Shown here one piece after another: positions 37,438 to 46,487 of a stretch of DNA of 57,357 nt. Positions within the stretch are counted from its first letter, which is position 1. Each line of letters opens with the position of its first letter. This stretch comes from Dysgonomonas gadei ATCC BAA-286 (GTDB lineage Bacteria > Bacteroidota > Bacteroidia > Bacteroidales > Dysgonomonadaceae), in contig NZ_GL891979.1 in NCBI RefSeq assembly GCF_000213555.1, positions 758,192-815,548 of the forward strand, written 5' to 3'. Under the pieces are notes generated by a model. The model was given only the letters and a program-made list of their open reading frames with translations. It did not search any database and had not been told where the DNA came from. Position numbers and translations under genes: made by a program.

Positions 37438-38436
37438 ATGAAAAAAATAGTGTCAATATTGCTAATGCTTATATGCATTACGAATACTTATGCTCAGGAG
37501 AAGCTACATTTTAATGAAAATGGTAAATTCAAAATTGTACAATTCACTGATATACACTATAAATGCGGATCTGAAGAATCTGCAAAGTCTATCAGAATGA
37601 TGAAAGAAGTGCTTGAAAATGAGAAACCTGATCTTGTCGCATTTACAGGTGATATTGTTACAGATACTCCTGCAAAGAACGGTTGGGATGAGGTTCTGGC
37701 TCCCGTTATCAGCAAAAAAATCCCGTATGCGATCGTATTGGGAAATCATGACGATGAACATGACTGGACCCGCCGGCAAATAATGGATTATGTGATTAGT
37801 AAACCATATTGCTATGCGCAGACAGGGCCTGCATATTTGACCGGGGAGGGTAACTATGTTCTTGAGATAAAGAATACCCAAGAGAAAACAGGGGCGATAC
37901 TTTATTTTATGGATTCTAATGCGTATAATAAAGTAGGTGAACAAAAAGGATATAACTGGTTCGGCTTTGATCAGGTGGAATGGTATAGAAACAACAGCGC
38001 CTTCTTTACGAGAGAAAATAATGGTAAACCATATCCCGCCCTGGCATTTTTTCATATCCCCTTACAGGAATATACGCTATTGCCTGATACGACCAAGAAT
38101 TATGTAAAAAACGCTCCTGTATTTGGCAATAGAACTGAGAAAGAGTGCCCCGGAATTATAAATACCGGAATGTTTGCGGCAATGGTTGAAGGTGGAGATG
38201 TAATGGGTACATTTACAGGACATGATCATGATAACGATTACATTGGATACCTGAATGGGATTTGCCTTGCGTACGGCCGTTTTTCAGGCAGTAAGACGAC
38301 TTATACCAGCTTGGGCTACGGGGCAAGGGTTATTGAGCTTACAGACAATGAGCGGGTATTTAATACATGGATTCATTCCAGTGATAATAATATTCTTTAT
38401 AATGTGAAATATCCGGATTCCTTTGTAGGGAAATAG
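37438..38436 (+). CDS. secreted calcineurin-like metallophosphoesterase
   Basis: A 332-residue protein from ATG 37438; an in-frame GTG at 37414 would run over the susD stop. A signal peptide (LLMLICITNTYA|Q) is followed by the metal-binding motifs in order: TDIH (Asp38, His40), GDIV (Asp72), GNHDDEHD (Asn103, His104), FFHIP (His206) and GHDHDND (His262, His264). This is the purple-acid/calcineurin-like dinuclear metal phosphoesterase set-up. It starts 11 nt after susD, so a phosphorylated or phosphate-linked substrate is likely to be cut outside the inner membrane before or after SusCD uptake. Confidence 0.9.
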   Translation: MKKIVSILLMLICITNTYAQEKLHFNENGKFKIVQFTDIHYKCGSEESAKSIRMMKEVLENEKPDLVAFTGDIVTDTPAKNGWDEVLAPVISKKIPYAIVLGNHDDEHDWTRRQIMDYVISKPYCYAQTGPAYLTGEGNYVLEIKNTQEKTGAILYFMDSNAYNKVGEQKGYNWFGFDQVEWYRNNSAFFTRENNGKPYPALAFFHIPLQEYTLLPDTTKNYVKNAPVFGNRTEKECPGIINTGMFAAMVEGGDVMGTFTGHDHDNDYIGYLNGICLAYGRFSGSKTTYTSLGYGARVIELTDNERVFNTWIHSSDNNILYNVKYPDSFVGK

Positions 38437-38466
38437 GGGCTACAGGACAATAATCGTTTGTTTATT

Positions 38467-38502
38467 AAACAGTAACAGGTTTAGACTTGTTACTGTTTGT
38501 TA
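38467..38502 (+). terminator. terminator of the SusCD-phosphoesterase operon
   Basis: A perfect 11-bp stem, AAACAGTAACA (38467-38477) with its complement at 38488-38498, has a 10-nt loop. It is followed by GTTATTTTATAA. It lies 30 nt after the phosphoesterase stop codon. Confidence 0.8.
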
Positions 38503-38801
38503 TTTTATAAGTCGTGACTATGTATATCATATTCAGATATTTAAAATTACAAAGTCCCTGTCACAAAGTAAAAAAGACTTATAATAAGCTCTTTTTTAAG
38601 TTATTTGTCCAATTTAGCGGAGAGAGAGCTGAACATCCCTCATACAATCGTTTACCAATCTATATTTTAAATATATTAAGATCTCTTGGGTGAACACTTT
38701 GGCATCAAGAAAAAGTCTTCTATTTTCTGACTTTTGTCCGCCTTCTTATATACTCTTCAATAGGGGGGGCAGCGGGTTTTGAAACAGGTATTGCAGGACT
38801 T
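38503..38801. other. 300-nt A/T-rich region, no gene seen
   Basis: It separates the SusCD operon from the mobile-element scar. A run of seven G (38763-38769) is unusual in this A/T-rich stretch. No promoter box or long hairpin was recognised. Confidence 0.3.
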
Positions 38802-38972
38802 TTAGTTGTGTTTTCGGTACTTTTTCAGAAAGTCGTAAGTAGAAAGTACAGCCTTCTTTTTGAATATTCGGGAGAAATAAGAACTGTCTTCAAAGCCAAG
38901 TGAGAAAGAAATTTCATTGATATTGTCAATGGTATAGATTAGCAAACGCTTCCCCTTTAAGCGAAATGACAT
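38802..38972 (-). pseudogene. remnant of an AraC-family regulator (C-terminal helix-turn-helix only)
   Basis: A 56-codon open frame reads SFRLKGKRLLIYTIDNINE, then ISFSLGFEDSSYFSRIFKKK and a short end LSTYDFLKKYRKHN. This is the final helix-turn-helix of AraC proteins. The upstream sensing and first HTH parts are missing, so the gene is a fragment. It lies at the left border of a region of mobile-element debris and may mark the site of an insertion or deletion. Confidence 0.75.
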
Positions 38973-39219
38973 CAGAGCCTAGTGAGTATTCGATTTCAGT
39001 CGCAAAGGTATTCCGTGTTTTGCACGCTGACAGCAAGGTCATGCCCTAAAGGGTTTGGCGAAAAATCTTCCTCTTTTCCTCCTTTGTATCTATTCGGGCG
39101 AGCGTATTTATTCGTCAAAACCTTGCACAGCTAAACACTACCCTTTTTAAAGCTTCTGAAACTCGAATACTCCTCACCGGCTCCGATACGGCATAGCGTT
39201 AAAAAAAAGGTCAGAAATT
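38973..39219. other. untranslated mobile-element-like segment
   Basis: It holds no open frame worth naming. The sequence resembles the leader of conjugative-element gene clusters in Bacteroidetes by general look only; this is not proven. It lies between the AraC fragment and the small membrane pseudogene. Confidence 0.3.
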
Positions 39220-39455
39220 ATGAAACAAACGGCAGAAAAAACAGGAAACAGCGAATCACCTACCTTCCAATTAGCATAGGTTGGGTTTTGAAAATAGTCT
39301 TAATTATCGTGGGTTATTCCTTATGGGGAGCAGGGTTTATCTGGGCTTTGGTGGGCTTGTATCTCTTCTATGATGTGATTCGGGGTATTCTTTCATGCCT
39401 GCTGATGCTGGGTGCTGTAATAGCCTTTATTTATCTCATGCTGACTTATTTATAA
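39220..39455 (+). pseudogene. small two-helix membrane protein, frameshifted (mobile-element type)
   Basis: An ATG frame at 39220 (MKQTAEKTGNS...) stops after 19 codons, while a second frame continues with two hydrophobic helices: IGWVLKIVLIIVGYSLWGAG and GLYLFYDVIRGILSCLLMLG, ending at 39455. Adding one A to the A6 run at 39236-39241 makes a single 78-residue protein with a basic N-terminus and two membrane helices. It lies 19 nt before the conjugative-element-like gene and in its direction. A one-base deletion, or a sequencing error, explains the break. Confidence 0.6.
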
Positions 39456-39474
39456 CCCTTTAAAATTTAGAATT

Positions 39475-40242
39475 ATGAGCAGAATATTTTTATTAGGTGC
39501 GAACAAGGAAATAGACAGAGCCGAACAAGTGGTAGAAATCAATCAAGTCATCCAAATGGAAGGATATAGCTATCACAGCTATGTAGTGTACGACACTACA
39601 AAAAATCAATGGGGTATCACTTACAAATTGATAAACCTAATGACAAAAGATTTTCATACAGCCGATATTATCCGACCATTGAAAGAGAAGTTTGGCATTG
39701 GGTTCTATTACGACAGCGACAACCCTCAATTTATGGACAGCTTTGAAGTAGCAATATTGCTCCAAGAAGCACAAGCCAAAGCCAATGAAGAAGCGGACGA
39801 GAAAGAAAAAGAACGCATACGACTAGAGGAAGTCAAAGCGATAGGTAGCAAACGTTTTGCCGAGATACTTCCCGAAAATGCACAGGCGGTTATCGTGGCA
39901 AGATTGAAACAGAACGAGAGCGACAGCCAAAGCGACTATTTTGCATCAAGAACGACACGGACTGTCATTTTAGGCTTTTCCACCCACAAAAGAGACATCT
40001 TTTCTGAAATGCGGAAACACGCATCCAACTTCGAGGAAACAGCCTATTTAGCCGAATACAACGCAGATTATGAACATCGGGAGAAATATTCGATGATGGC
40101 TATTGGTGCGTTTTGGTTTTTCAATTTACCGCTGCGATTAATGCCATTTGTTGAAAGAGATCAATTTGCAGTAGAAATATTTCTACCTTCCCAATGGAAA
40201 ATCAATATATCAAACAACAGAGATAGCAGACAGTTTGGATAA
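39475..40242 (+). CDS. chimeric ORF: conjugative-element-like protein fused to an RND permease fragment
   Basis: The 255-codon frame starts MSRIFLLGANKEIDRAEQVV and carries a long acidic-basic coil (KANEEADEKEKERIRLEEVK) and STHKRDIFSEMRKHASN. This part looks like a protein carried by Bacteroidetes conjugative elements, though I cannot name its family. From about codon 209 the product changes to FNLPLRLMPFVERDQFAVEIFLPSQ, which is the start of the second half of an RND efflux permease. The join (near 40095-40140) is therefore a recombination scar. The frame then shifts at 40190-40192 and stops at 40242. Confidence 0.75.
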   Translation: MSRIFLLGANKEIDRAEQVVEINQVIQMEGYSYHSYVVYDTTKNQWGITYKLINLMTKDFHTADIIRPLKEKFGIGFYYDSDNPQFMDSFEVAILLQEAQAKANEEADEKEKERIRLEEVKAIGSKRFAEILPENAQAVIVARLKQNESDSQSDYFASRTTRTVILGFSTHKRDIFSEMRKHASNFEETAYLAEYNADYEHREKYSMMAIGAFWFFNLPLRLMPFVERDQFAVEIFLPSQWKINISNNRDSRQFG

Positions 40243-41560
40243 TATTCTTAGAAAAGATGGTCGCGTTGTATCAGTTACCTCTTTTGTAGGTTTAAGCTCT
40301 CCGAGGTTCCATGATACTTATGTGCCACAATTCCCGTCGGATAATTTTGCGCAATTTATAGTTAATACTTCTGATAAAAAAGCAACAAAAGAGATTCTTG
40401 ATGAATATAGCCGTAAATACTCTGATTATTTTCCTGAAGCGTATATAAAGTTTAAGCAGATGGATTTTTCGGAAGCCCGATATCCTGTCGAAATCAGAGT
40501 AAGCGGAGAAGATATTCTCACAATAAAACAAGCAAGCGAAACACTTATGGCAGAAATGAAAAAGATGCCGGAGTTATTACTTATAAGAACCAATTTTGAA
40601 GAAAATTTACCAGGAGTTTCAATTAGGCTAAATCAGAACGAAACGAATAAACTGGGCATCGACAAATCAATTATTGCAATGAGTACCGCCTTGGAATTGG
40701 GAGATGGATTTCCTATTACAAATATTTGGGAGAAAGATTATCCTGTAAAAGTAATACTAAAATCAGAAAGAAAACAGGAAGAATCATTTTCAAATATCGG
40801 TAATGTCAATATACCTACGATGGGTGGCATGTCAAACATTCCATTAAGACAAATTGCATCTATCTCTCCCGACTGGAATGAAGGACAAATAGTAAGAAGA
40901 AACGGTGTCCGCACATTGTCAATATTAGCCGAAGTGGAAAGAGGGTATAATGAAATAAACATAACAAATAAAATAAAAAACAAAATAGATGAAATTGAAT
41001 TACCCGAAGGAATAAAAGTAAGTTACGGTGGTATGAAAGAAGCTGACGGAGAAAGACTGCCCCAAATCGTAAATGGTTTATTAATTACGGTTTGTTTGAT
41101 GCTATTTATTCTAATCTTCCATTTCAAGAAAATAGCCTTAGCCTTACTCACACTAGGTTCCACAATGTTATGCTTATTAGGGACAAGTATTGGTATGCAA
41201 ATAATGGGTTCCGATATCAGTGTTACCTCTATATTGGGAGTCGTAAGTTTAATGGGTATTCTATTGCGAAATGGTATCATCATGCTCGATTATGCAGAAG
41301 TTCTCAGAAAAGAGCAAGGATTAACAGTCGAGAAATCTGCTATTCAGGCAGGAAGCCGTAGAATGCGCCCGATCTTTCTTACATCTACAGCCGCAGCCGT
41401 TGGGGTTATACCTATGGTTATCGGCGGTAGTCCATTGTGGACACCGCTAGGTTCGGTTATCTTTTTCGGGACATTAATAACTATGGTATTTATTTCAACA
41501 ATACTACCCGTAGCATATTCTGTAATATTCAAATTCAAGGATAAAGAACTAAATAAATAG
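40136..41560 (+). pseudogene. C-terminal half of an RND-family efflux permease (AcrB-like), N-terminal half lost
   Basis: The remaining ~475 residues correspond to the second half of an AcrB-type pump. It begins PFVERDQFAVEIFLP, then (after an apparent extra C at 40190-40192) GKSIYQTTEIADSLDNIL and VVSVTSFVGLSSPRFHDTY. A periplasmic domain is followed by transmembrane helices with LLITVCLMLFILIFHFKK, the proton-relay region SLMGILLRNGIIMLDYAEVL, and AGSRRMRPIFLTSTAAAVGV. The first ~560 residues, the adaptor (HlyD/AcrA) gene and any regulator are absent. Hence the pump cannot work alone. TolC follows in the same direction. Confidence 0.85.
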
Positions 41561-41567
41561 TATTGAG

Positions 41568-42836
41568 ATGAAAATATTTTTTCTGATATATATTTTAGTG
41601 TTGGTCAGTACCCATGATTGCTTTTCTCAACAAAAGCTAACACTAGAAGAATGTAAGGAGTTGGCAAAACAAAACAATTATGAGATGAAAAAATCGGTAT
41701 TGAGCATACAAGAGGCTCAACATGGGAAAAAGAATGCTTTTACAAAATATTTCCCTTCGGTTCAAGCAAACGGAATCGGATTAAAGTCTAATTCCGGTTT
41801 ATTGGAAACAAGCATAATGGGTATGGATTTATCTCTTATTAGAGAGGGTTTTTATGGAGGAATCAGTGTGACACAACCTATTTTCGCAGGTGGGCAAATA
41901 ATGAATGGCAATAAGCTAGCAGATAAACTAGTTGATATTCAGAAAAATCAATCGGAGATTGTTGCAGATGAAGTAGAACTGCTCACCGAACAATATTATT
42001 GGCAATATATACAACTTAAAGAAAAACTAAAAACTCTCGAAGTCATCGAAGAACTAGTCGGTCAAACCCTCAAAGAAGTAAGTGCTTCAGTAAAGGCAGG
42101 TTTAATAACCCACAACAATGAATTGCAAGTTCAATTAAAACTGGACGAAGTAAAAGCGAGTAAAATGGAACTCTACAATAATATAGATGCTGTTAAAATG
42201 TTATTATCTCAACATATAGGAATAATATCAGACAGCATAGAAATTACAGAGGTGGCATTTGAAAATGCAATTCATCCAAACGCTTTTTCTGTTAATTCCG
42301 ATGCCGCTTTGCATGCTAATAAGACATATAATCTACTAGATAAAGGTATAGAAGTATCCAAATATCAAACCCAAATTGAAAAAGGGAAATTATTACCAAC
42401 GGTAGCAGTCGGAGCCAACTATTTTTTTGAAAATATGGTAGACAGAAAACATACTGTTGGAATGGCTTTTGTTTCGGTTTCCATACCCATATCTGGTTGG
42501 TGGGGAGGAACCCATTCGGTCAGACAAAAAAAGATAAATGAAAAAATATCCGAATACAATAAAATTGATGCTGGAGAAAAAATAATAGTCCAGATGAAAA
42601 ACTATTATAAAGAACTGGAAGTAGCCTATCAGCAAATACAAATAGCAGAGAGTTCTGTAAAAAACGCTTCAGAGAATCTAAGACTCAATAACAACTATTA
42701 TAAATCAGGACTTATTACCCTGAATGATTTATTAGATGCTCAAACACTTTTGCAAAAGGCAAAAGACACATTGGTTGATAGGCATACCAGATATTTAATA
42801 AAGTTATCTCATTATAAAAAAATTACAGGTCAATAA
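41568..42836 (+). CDS. TolC-family outer-membrane efflux protein
   Basis: A 422-residue protein with a signal peptide (IYILVLVSTHDCFS|Q). It has two long helical hairpin repeats (LTLEECKELAKQNNYEMKKS and IEVSKYQTQIEKGKLLPTVAVGANYFF), and the second barrel half ends LNNNYYKSGLITLNDLLDAQ. The length is typical of TolC/NodT partners. It starts 7 nt after the RND fragment, so it belonged to its pump; it is apparently intact and could serve another system. Confidence 0.9.
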   Translation: MKIFFLIYILVLVSTHDCFSQQKLTLEECKELAKQNNYEMKKSVLSIQEAQHGKKNAFTKYFPSVQANGIGLKSNSGLLETSIMGMDLSLIREGFYGGISVTQPIFAGGQIMNGNKLADKLVDIQKNQSEIVADEVELLTEQYYWQYIQLKEKLKTLEVIEELVGQTLKEVSASVKAGLITHNNELQVQLKLDEVKASKMELYNNIDAVKMLLSQHIGIISDSIEITEVAFENAIHPNAFSVNSDAALHANKTYNLLDKGIEVSKYQTQIEKGKLLPTVAVGANYFFENMVDRKHTVGMAFVSVSIPISGWWGGTHSVRQKKINEKISEYNKIDAGEKIIVQMKNYYKELEVAYQQIQIAESSVKNASENLRLNNNYYKSGLITLNDLLDAQTLLQKAKDTLVDRHTRYLIKLSHYKKITGQ

Positions 42837-42847
42837 AAAATAAAAAT

Positions 42848-43741
42848 ATGGATGTACATGATATGCACTTCACAGGAACCATATGGCGTCCTCCCTATGA
42901 AGCAAATTCCGCTCTGATTCAGGCAACAATAAGTTGCAGTCACCACAATTGTAAATTCTGTAGTTTATATCCGGATATAAAATTTAAGATGTCGCCCAAA
43001 GATGAGTTTGAACATGATTTAAAAATCATTCAACATTATCAACCCAAAGCCCGGCGACTATTCTTAGTCGGAGCAAATCCGTTTGTAATGAGTTATGACA
43101 GGCTTTTGGATATAGGAATTATGATACGTAAATATCTTCCTGAATGCAAAAGCATAGGTATGTTTGCACGGGTTACAGATATAACTAAAAAGAGTGTGGA
43201 AGAATTGAAAAACCTACGTCATTTAGGATTCAACGGAATTACAGTTGGAACCGAATCGGGAGATGATATAACATTATCATACATGAATAAAAAAACATCG
43301 GCAGCCCAAACAATTGAGAATCTGAAAAAATTTGAAGAAGCCGGAATAGAGTACTACGTATCTTATCTTACAGGATTAGCAGGGCATGGTAATGGAGAGA
43401 GAAATGCGTTGGCAACCTCGGATATGTTCAATAAGTTAAATCCTTATATAGTTTCGGTAGTTTCATTGACCGTGTTTCCTGATACTCCGTTACAAAATGA
43501 CATTGAACAAGGATTCTTTAAAGAAGCTACCGAACATGAAAGGCTCAAGGAATTACGTACTTTCATTAAAAGTTTGAATATAAACACTAATTTTTTTGCA
43601 AATACAGTTTCTAATCCTGTACCAATGACAGGGTTCTTGCCGACGGATAAGGCTAGGTTGATAAAAGAGCTTTCTACCATAATTGATAAAGTAGATGAGA
43701 AGAAACTTAAAAATTATAGAAAAAATATTAGGTCACTTTAA
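42848..43741 (+). CDS. radical SAM protein with a CX4CX2C cluster motif
   Basis: A 297-residue protein. The iron-sulfur ligands are Cys30, Cys35 and Cys38 in CSHHNCKFC, a CX4CX2C spacing found in a known subgroup rather than the usual CX3CX2C. The TIM-barrel body continues with RRLFLVGANPFVMSYDRLLD, KSIGMFARVTDITKKSVEEL and GFNGITVGTESGDDITLSYM. It uses S-adenosylmethionine radicals; the reaction is not predictable. It starts 11 nt after tolC and is just ahead of a FabH-type gene, so a role in modifying an acyl or aromatic product is plausible. Confidence 0.87.
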   Translation: MDVHDMHFTGTIWRPPYEANSALIQATISCSHHNCKFCSLYPDIKFKMSPKDEFEHDLKIIQHYQPKARRLFLVGANPFVMSYDRLLDIGIMIRKYLPECKSIGMFARVTDITKKSVEELKNLRHLGFNGITVGTESGDDITLSYMNKKTSAAQTIENLKKFEEAGIEYYVSYLTGLAGHGNGERNALATSDMFNKLNPYIVSVVSLTVFPDTPLQNDIEQGFFKEATEHERLKELRTFIKSLNINTNFFANTVSNPVPMTGFLPTDKARLIKELSTIIDKVDEKKLKNYRKNIRSL

Positions 43742-43751
43742 TTATTTAACA

Positions 43752-44726
43752 ATGAGAAGAGCAGCAATAAAAGGTGTTGGAGCTTACTATCCTGATGATA
43801 TTATTACAAATGAGTATTTGTCCGAATTGGTTGATACAAATGATGATTGGATTACAACCAGAGTAGGCATTAAAGAACGGAGAGTACTGAAAGAAAAAGG
43901 CACTTCGTATATGGGGGTGAAAGCCGTAAAAGAACTTCTGGTAAAAACAAATACAAACCCGGATGAAATCGAAGTATTAATATTTGCGACAACAACCCCT
44001 GATTATGTATTTCCATCAACAGCGTCTATTACGGCCCGAGAATGTAATATAAAAAACGCTTTGGGATTTGATATACAGGCTGCTTGTGCCGGATTCATAT
44101 ATGCGTTGGAATTAGGTTCTAATTTTATAAAAGCAGAAAAAAATAAAGTTATAGTTGTTGCCGGAGATAAAATGACAGCAATTACCAATTACGAAGATCG
44201 TACTACATGTCCATTGTTCGGCGATGCTGTGGGGGCAGTATTATTGGAACCGACTCTTGATGATACGGGAATCATAGACTCTCTCTTACATGTGGATGGC
44301 ATCGGTACATCACATTTAAATATGAAAGGAGGCGGGTCTATTTATCCTGCATCCCATAATACAATTGAAAACAAAATGCACTATGTATATCAGGAAGGAA
44401 GAATTGTATTTAAACATGCTGTGTCTCGAATGGCAGATGTGTCAACTCAAATAATGAAGCGTAACAATCTTGTAAACGAAGATATCAATTGGTTGGTTCC
44501 TCATCAGGCTAATATCCGTATAATAGAAGCTGTCGGTAACAGAATGGGACTAGAACCGGAAAAAGTAATGGTAAATATTCATAAATATGGAAATACAAGT
44601 GCAGGCACAATACCACTGTGTTTATATGAATGGGAATCGAAGTTAAAGAAAGGAGATAATCTAATTTTGTCCGCATTCGGAGCAGGGTTTACATGGGGAA
44701 GCATCTATTTAAAATGGTCATATTGA
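43752..44726 (+). CDS. 3-oxoacyl-ACP synthase III (FabH-like ketosynthase)
   Basis: A 324-residue protein from ATG 43752 (an upstream frame overlaps the radical SAM gene). The catalytic triad is present: Cys112 in QAACAGF, His251 in VPHQAN and Asn281 in GNTSAG. GVGAYYPDDIITNEYLSE opens the first thiolase fold. It joins an acyl-CoA to malonyl-ACP. A housekeeping fabH would usually sit with rpmF and plsX. Here it sits with a radical SAM gene and transport genes, so a special product (a modified lipid or natural product) is more likely. Confidence 0.88.
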   Translation: MRRAAIKGVGAYYPDDIITNEYLSELVDTNDDWITTRVGIKERRVLKEKGTSYMGVKAVKELLVKTNTNPDEIEVLIFATTTPDYVFPSTASITARECNIKNALGFDIQAACAGFIYALELGSNFIKAEKNKVIVVAGDKMTAITNYEDRTTCPLFGDAVGAVLLEPTLDDTGIIDSLLHVDGIGTSHLNMKGGGSIYPASHNTIENKMHYVYQEGRIVFKHAVSRMADVSTQIMKRNNLVNEDINWLVPHQANIRIIEAVGNRMGLEPEKVMVNIHKYGNTSAGTIPLCLYEWESKLKKGDNLILSAFGAGFTWGSIYLKWSY

Positions 44727-44736
44727 AACCAATAAA

Positions 44737-45105
44737 ATGAAAAGACTATTAATTATCATCAATATTCTATGTGCGTTCATGCACCTCTTATTCGAGATAC
44801 ATATAGAGGACAGTGGAGGGATATATAGCTTTGTATTAGTAGAAAATTTAATAGTGACCTTCTCCTTTCTATTAATGGCATATCTTGTATTTGATTCAAG
44901 TAGATATATAAAAAACTTATATATCAACCTTATATTCTGGTTTACATTTGTAATAGGTGTCTTGCTTTTCAAGCCTACTGTAACAACTTTGCAAATACTT
45001 GAAGAATATTTATTCCAAATACCCCAATGGCTGATCCTTTTTGGCTTCGGCATCATTACTCTATTTTTTAATATTGTGGAAATAATAAAAAGAATTGGGA
45101 AATAA
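44737..45105 (+). CDS. four-helix integral membrane protein, unknown function
   Basis: A 122-residue protein almost wholly made of four hydrophobic helices: IIINILCAFMHLLFEI, FVLVENLIVTFSFLLMAYLV, NLIFWFTFVIGVLLF and WLILFGFGIITLFFNIVEII. It starts 10 nt after the FabH stop codon and looks like the last gene of the operon. No enzymatic motif is seen. Confidence 0.75.
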   Translation: MKRLLIIINILCAFMHLLFEIHIEDSGGIYSFVLVENLIVTFSFLLMAYLVFDSSRYIKNLYINLIFWFTFVIGVLLFKPTVTTLQILEEYLFQIPQWLILFGFGIITLFFNIVEIIKRIGK

Positions 45106-45224
45106 AGAGATAATTAAATGTATACGATGACACGTAATCTTCATATTTATGATGAATGGAAAGATAAAAATACTGATGTATAGTCAATTAAAAATTATTT
45201 ACTATAACATTTAAATCAATTATT

Positions 45225-45933
45225 ATGCAGAAGTTAATGCAAACGAGGTTATTTCGGTTATTATCGAAACCCTCACAAGAAGAACAATATATTTCACAAT
45301 TAGAAGAATCATGTGATGAATTCGCTTTAAAGCTATTAACCAGGCTCCAATTTGAAACAACCCATATGGAATTATATTATAGCCTTGGTTTTGTCCATTT
45401 AAAACTTATCGGATTTTGTGAATTATTATCCGGTGAGAAGGGAAAAAAATGCTTTCAAGATTGTAATGAAGGCCGTGTATTTGGTTGGGTTGAGTATGCA
45501 GGTACTTGAATGGCGAATTACTACACCAAACAAAAACCTTAAATGTTTTTCTGAAAATAAATTTTCCTATTCAAACAAAGATTTGCTGTCCTATCATAAT
45601 AATATAGGAAGTAATCTCCTAAATTCGAACTTGATTGAAAACCCTCCACCCCTATATCCTATATATCCTAAAACAAGGATAACTTGGACAGCAAACAAGA
45701 TTGATTTGATTGAACTTATCTATGCTTGGGAAAAAGTGGGTTGTTTTAATTATGGAAATGTGAATATCAAAGAAATAGTTGCTTATATAGAAGTTGTTTT
45801 CAATATAGATTTAGGAGATTACTATGGAACCTTTAAAGAAATGCGTAACCGAATAAACCGTACCTCCTTTCTGGATAAATTGGTTAGAGTATTAAATGAC
45901 CGTATGGATGAGATTGATAGAAAAAGTCAATAA
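45225..45933 (+). pseudogene. RteC-like conjugative-element regulator, frameshifted
   Basis: Two frames overlap. The first reads FALKLLTRLQFETTHMELYY and stops at 45509. The second carries the family end: RITWTANKIDLIELIYAWEK, VNIKEIVAYIEVVFNIDLGD and YYGTFKEMRNRINRTSFLDK, as in RteC of tetracycline-resistance elements. Removing one A from the A7 run at 45443-45449 fuses them into one ~235-residue protein. It marks conjugative-element material at the right end of the scar, and may be intact if the A-run is a sequencing error. Confidence 0.75.
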
Positions 45934-46283
45934 GAAAAGCCTTAAATATAACCTAAATGGCATTCTCTCGAACAATGCTAATATTCAAAATTAAGAGAGG
46001 CCTAAAGATCCAATTTTATCTTATACATCAGTATTTCAAAAACACATCTATTTTTTTTAGTTACACTAGTATGTCAAAGAGAATATTAATTAAGGTTTAA
46101 AACTATCTAATTACGTAAAACGATAGGAATCTAAATTTGATTATTTATATTGGATATGATACTGGTATCATCAAGCACAGTACCAAAGAAGCACTATGTC
46201 TATTTATTTACATGGTTGTTTTATTGTACTATAAGATATTCAAATAAAGCTGATTGCTAAAAGACAAAATATTTCATCTTACT
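45934..46283. other. 350-nt intergenic region, no gene seen
   Basis: A/T-rich, without a supported gene. A short 14-nt dyad TGATAC-TG-GTATCA is near 46155-46175. Nothing else stands out. Confidence 0.35.
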
Positions 46284-46487
46284 TTATTTTATATCACTTT
46301 TCATTCCCGCTTTATTATCGTCTATATATACATCCTCGCGAAACGCATGTAGATGTTCCGATTCCGTTCTCTTTTTATCGCTGCCAAGTCGGTCAGTTTT
46401 CTTCACAGAACTCCCTAATATTTTGTCTAAGTGAGGAGGAGTCATTCCGTATTTCATCATAATAGCATTAACTTGATACCTTTTCAT
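46284..46487 (-). CDS. small unknown protein overlapping the end of the MscS gene
   Basis: A 67-residue protein from ATG 46487 (in-frame ATGs at 46496 and 46532 are alternatives). It starts with a basic helix and YQVNAIMMKYGMTPPHLDKI, then a hydrophilic tail rich in Lys and Asp. It overlaps the last 20 nt of the mscS-like gene and could be translationally coupled to it. No family was recognised. Confidence 0.5.
   Translation of the reverse strand: MKRYQVNAIMMKYGMTPPHLDKILGSSVKKTDRLGSDKKRTESEHLHAFREDVYIDDNKAGMKSDIK

Noticed and set aside
45121..45183. 21-codon frame MYTMTRNLHIYDEW
   Set aside because: Too short and with no supporting evidence.
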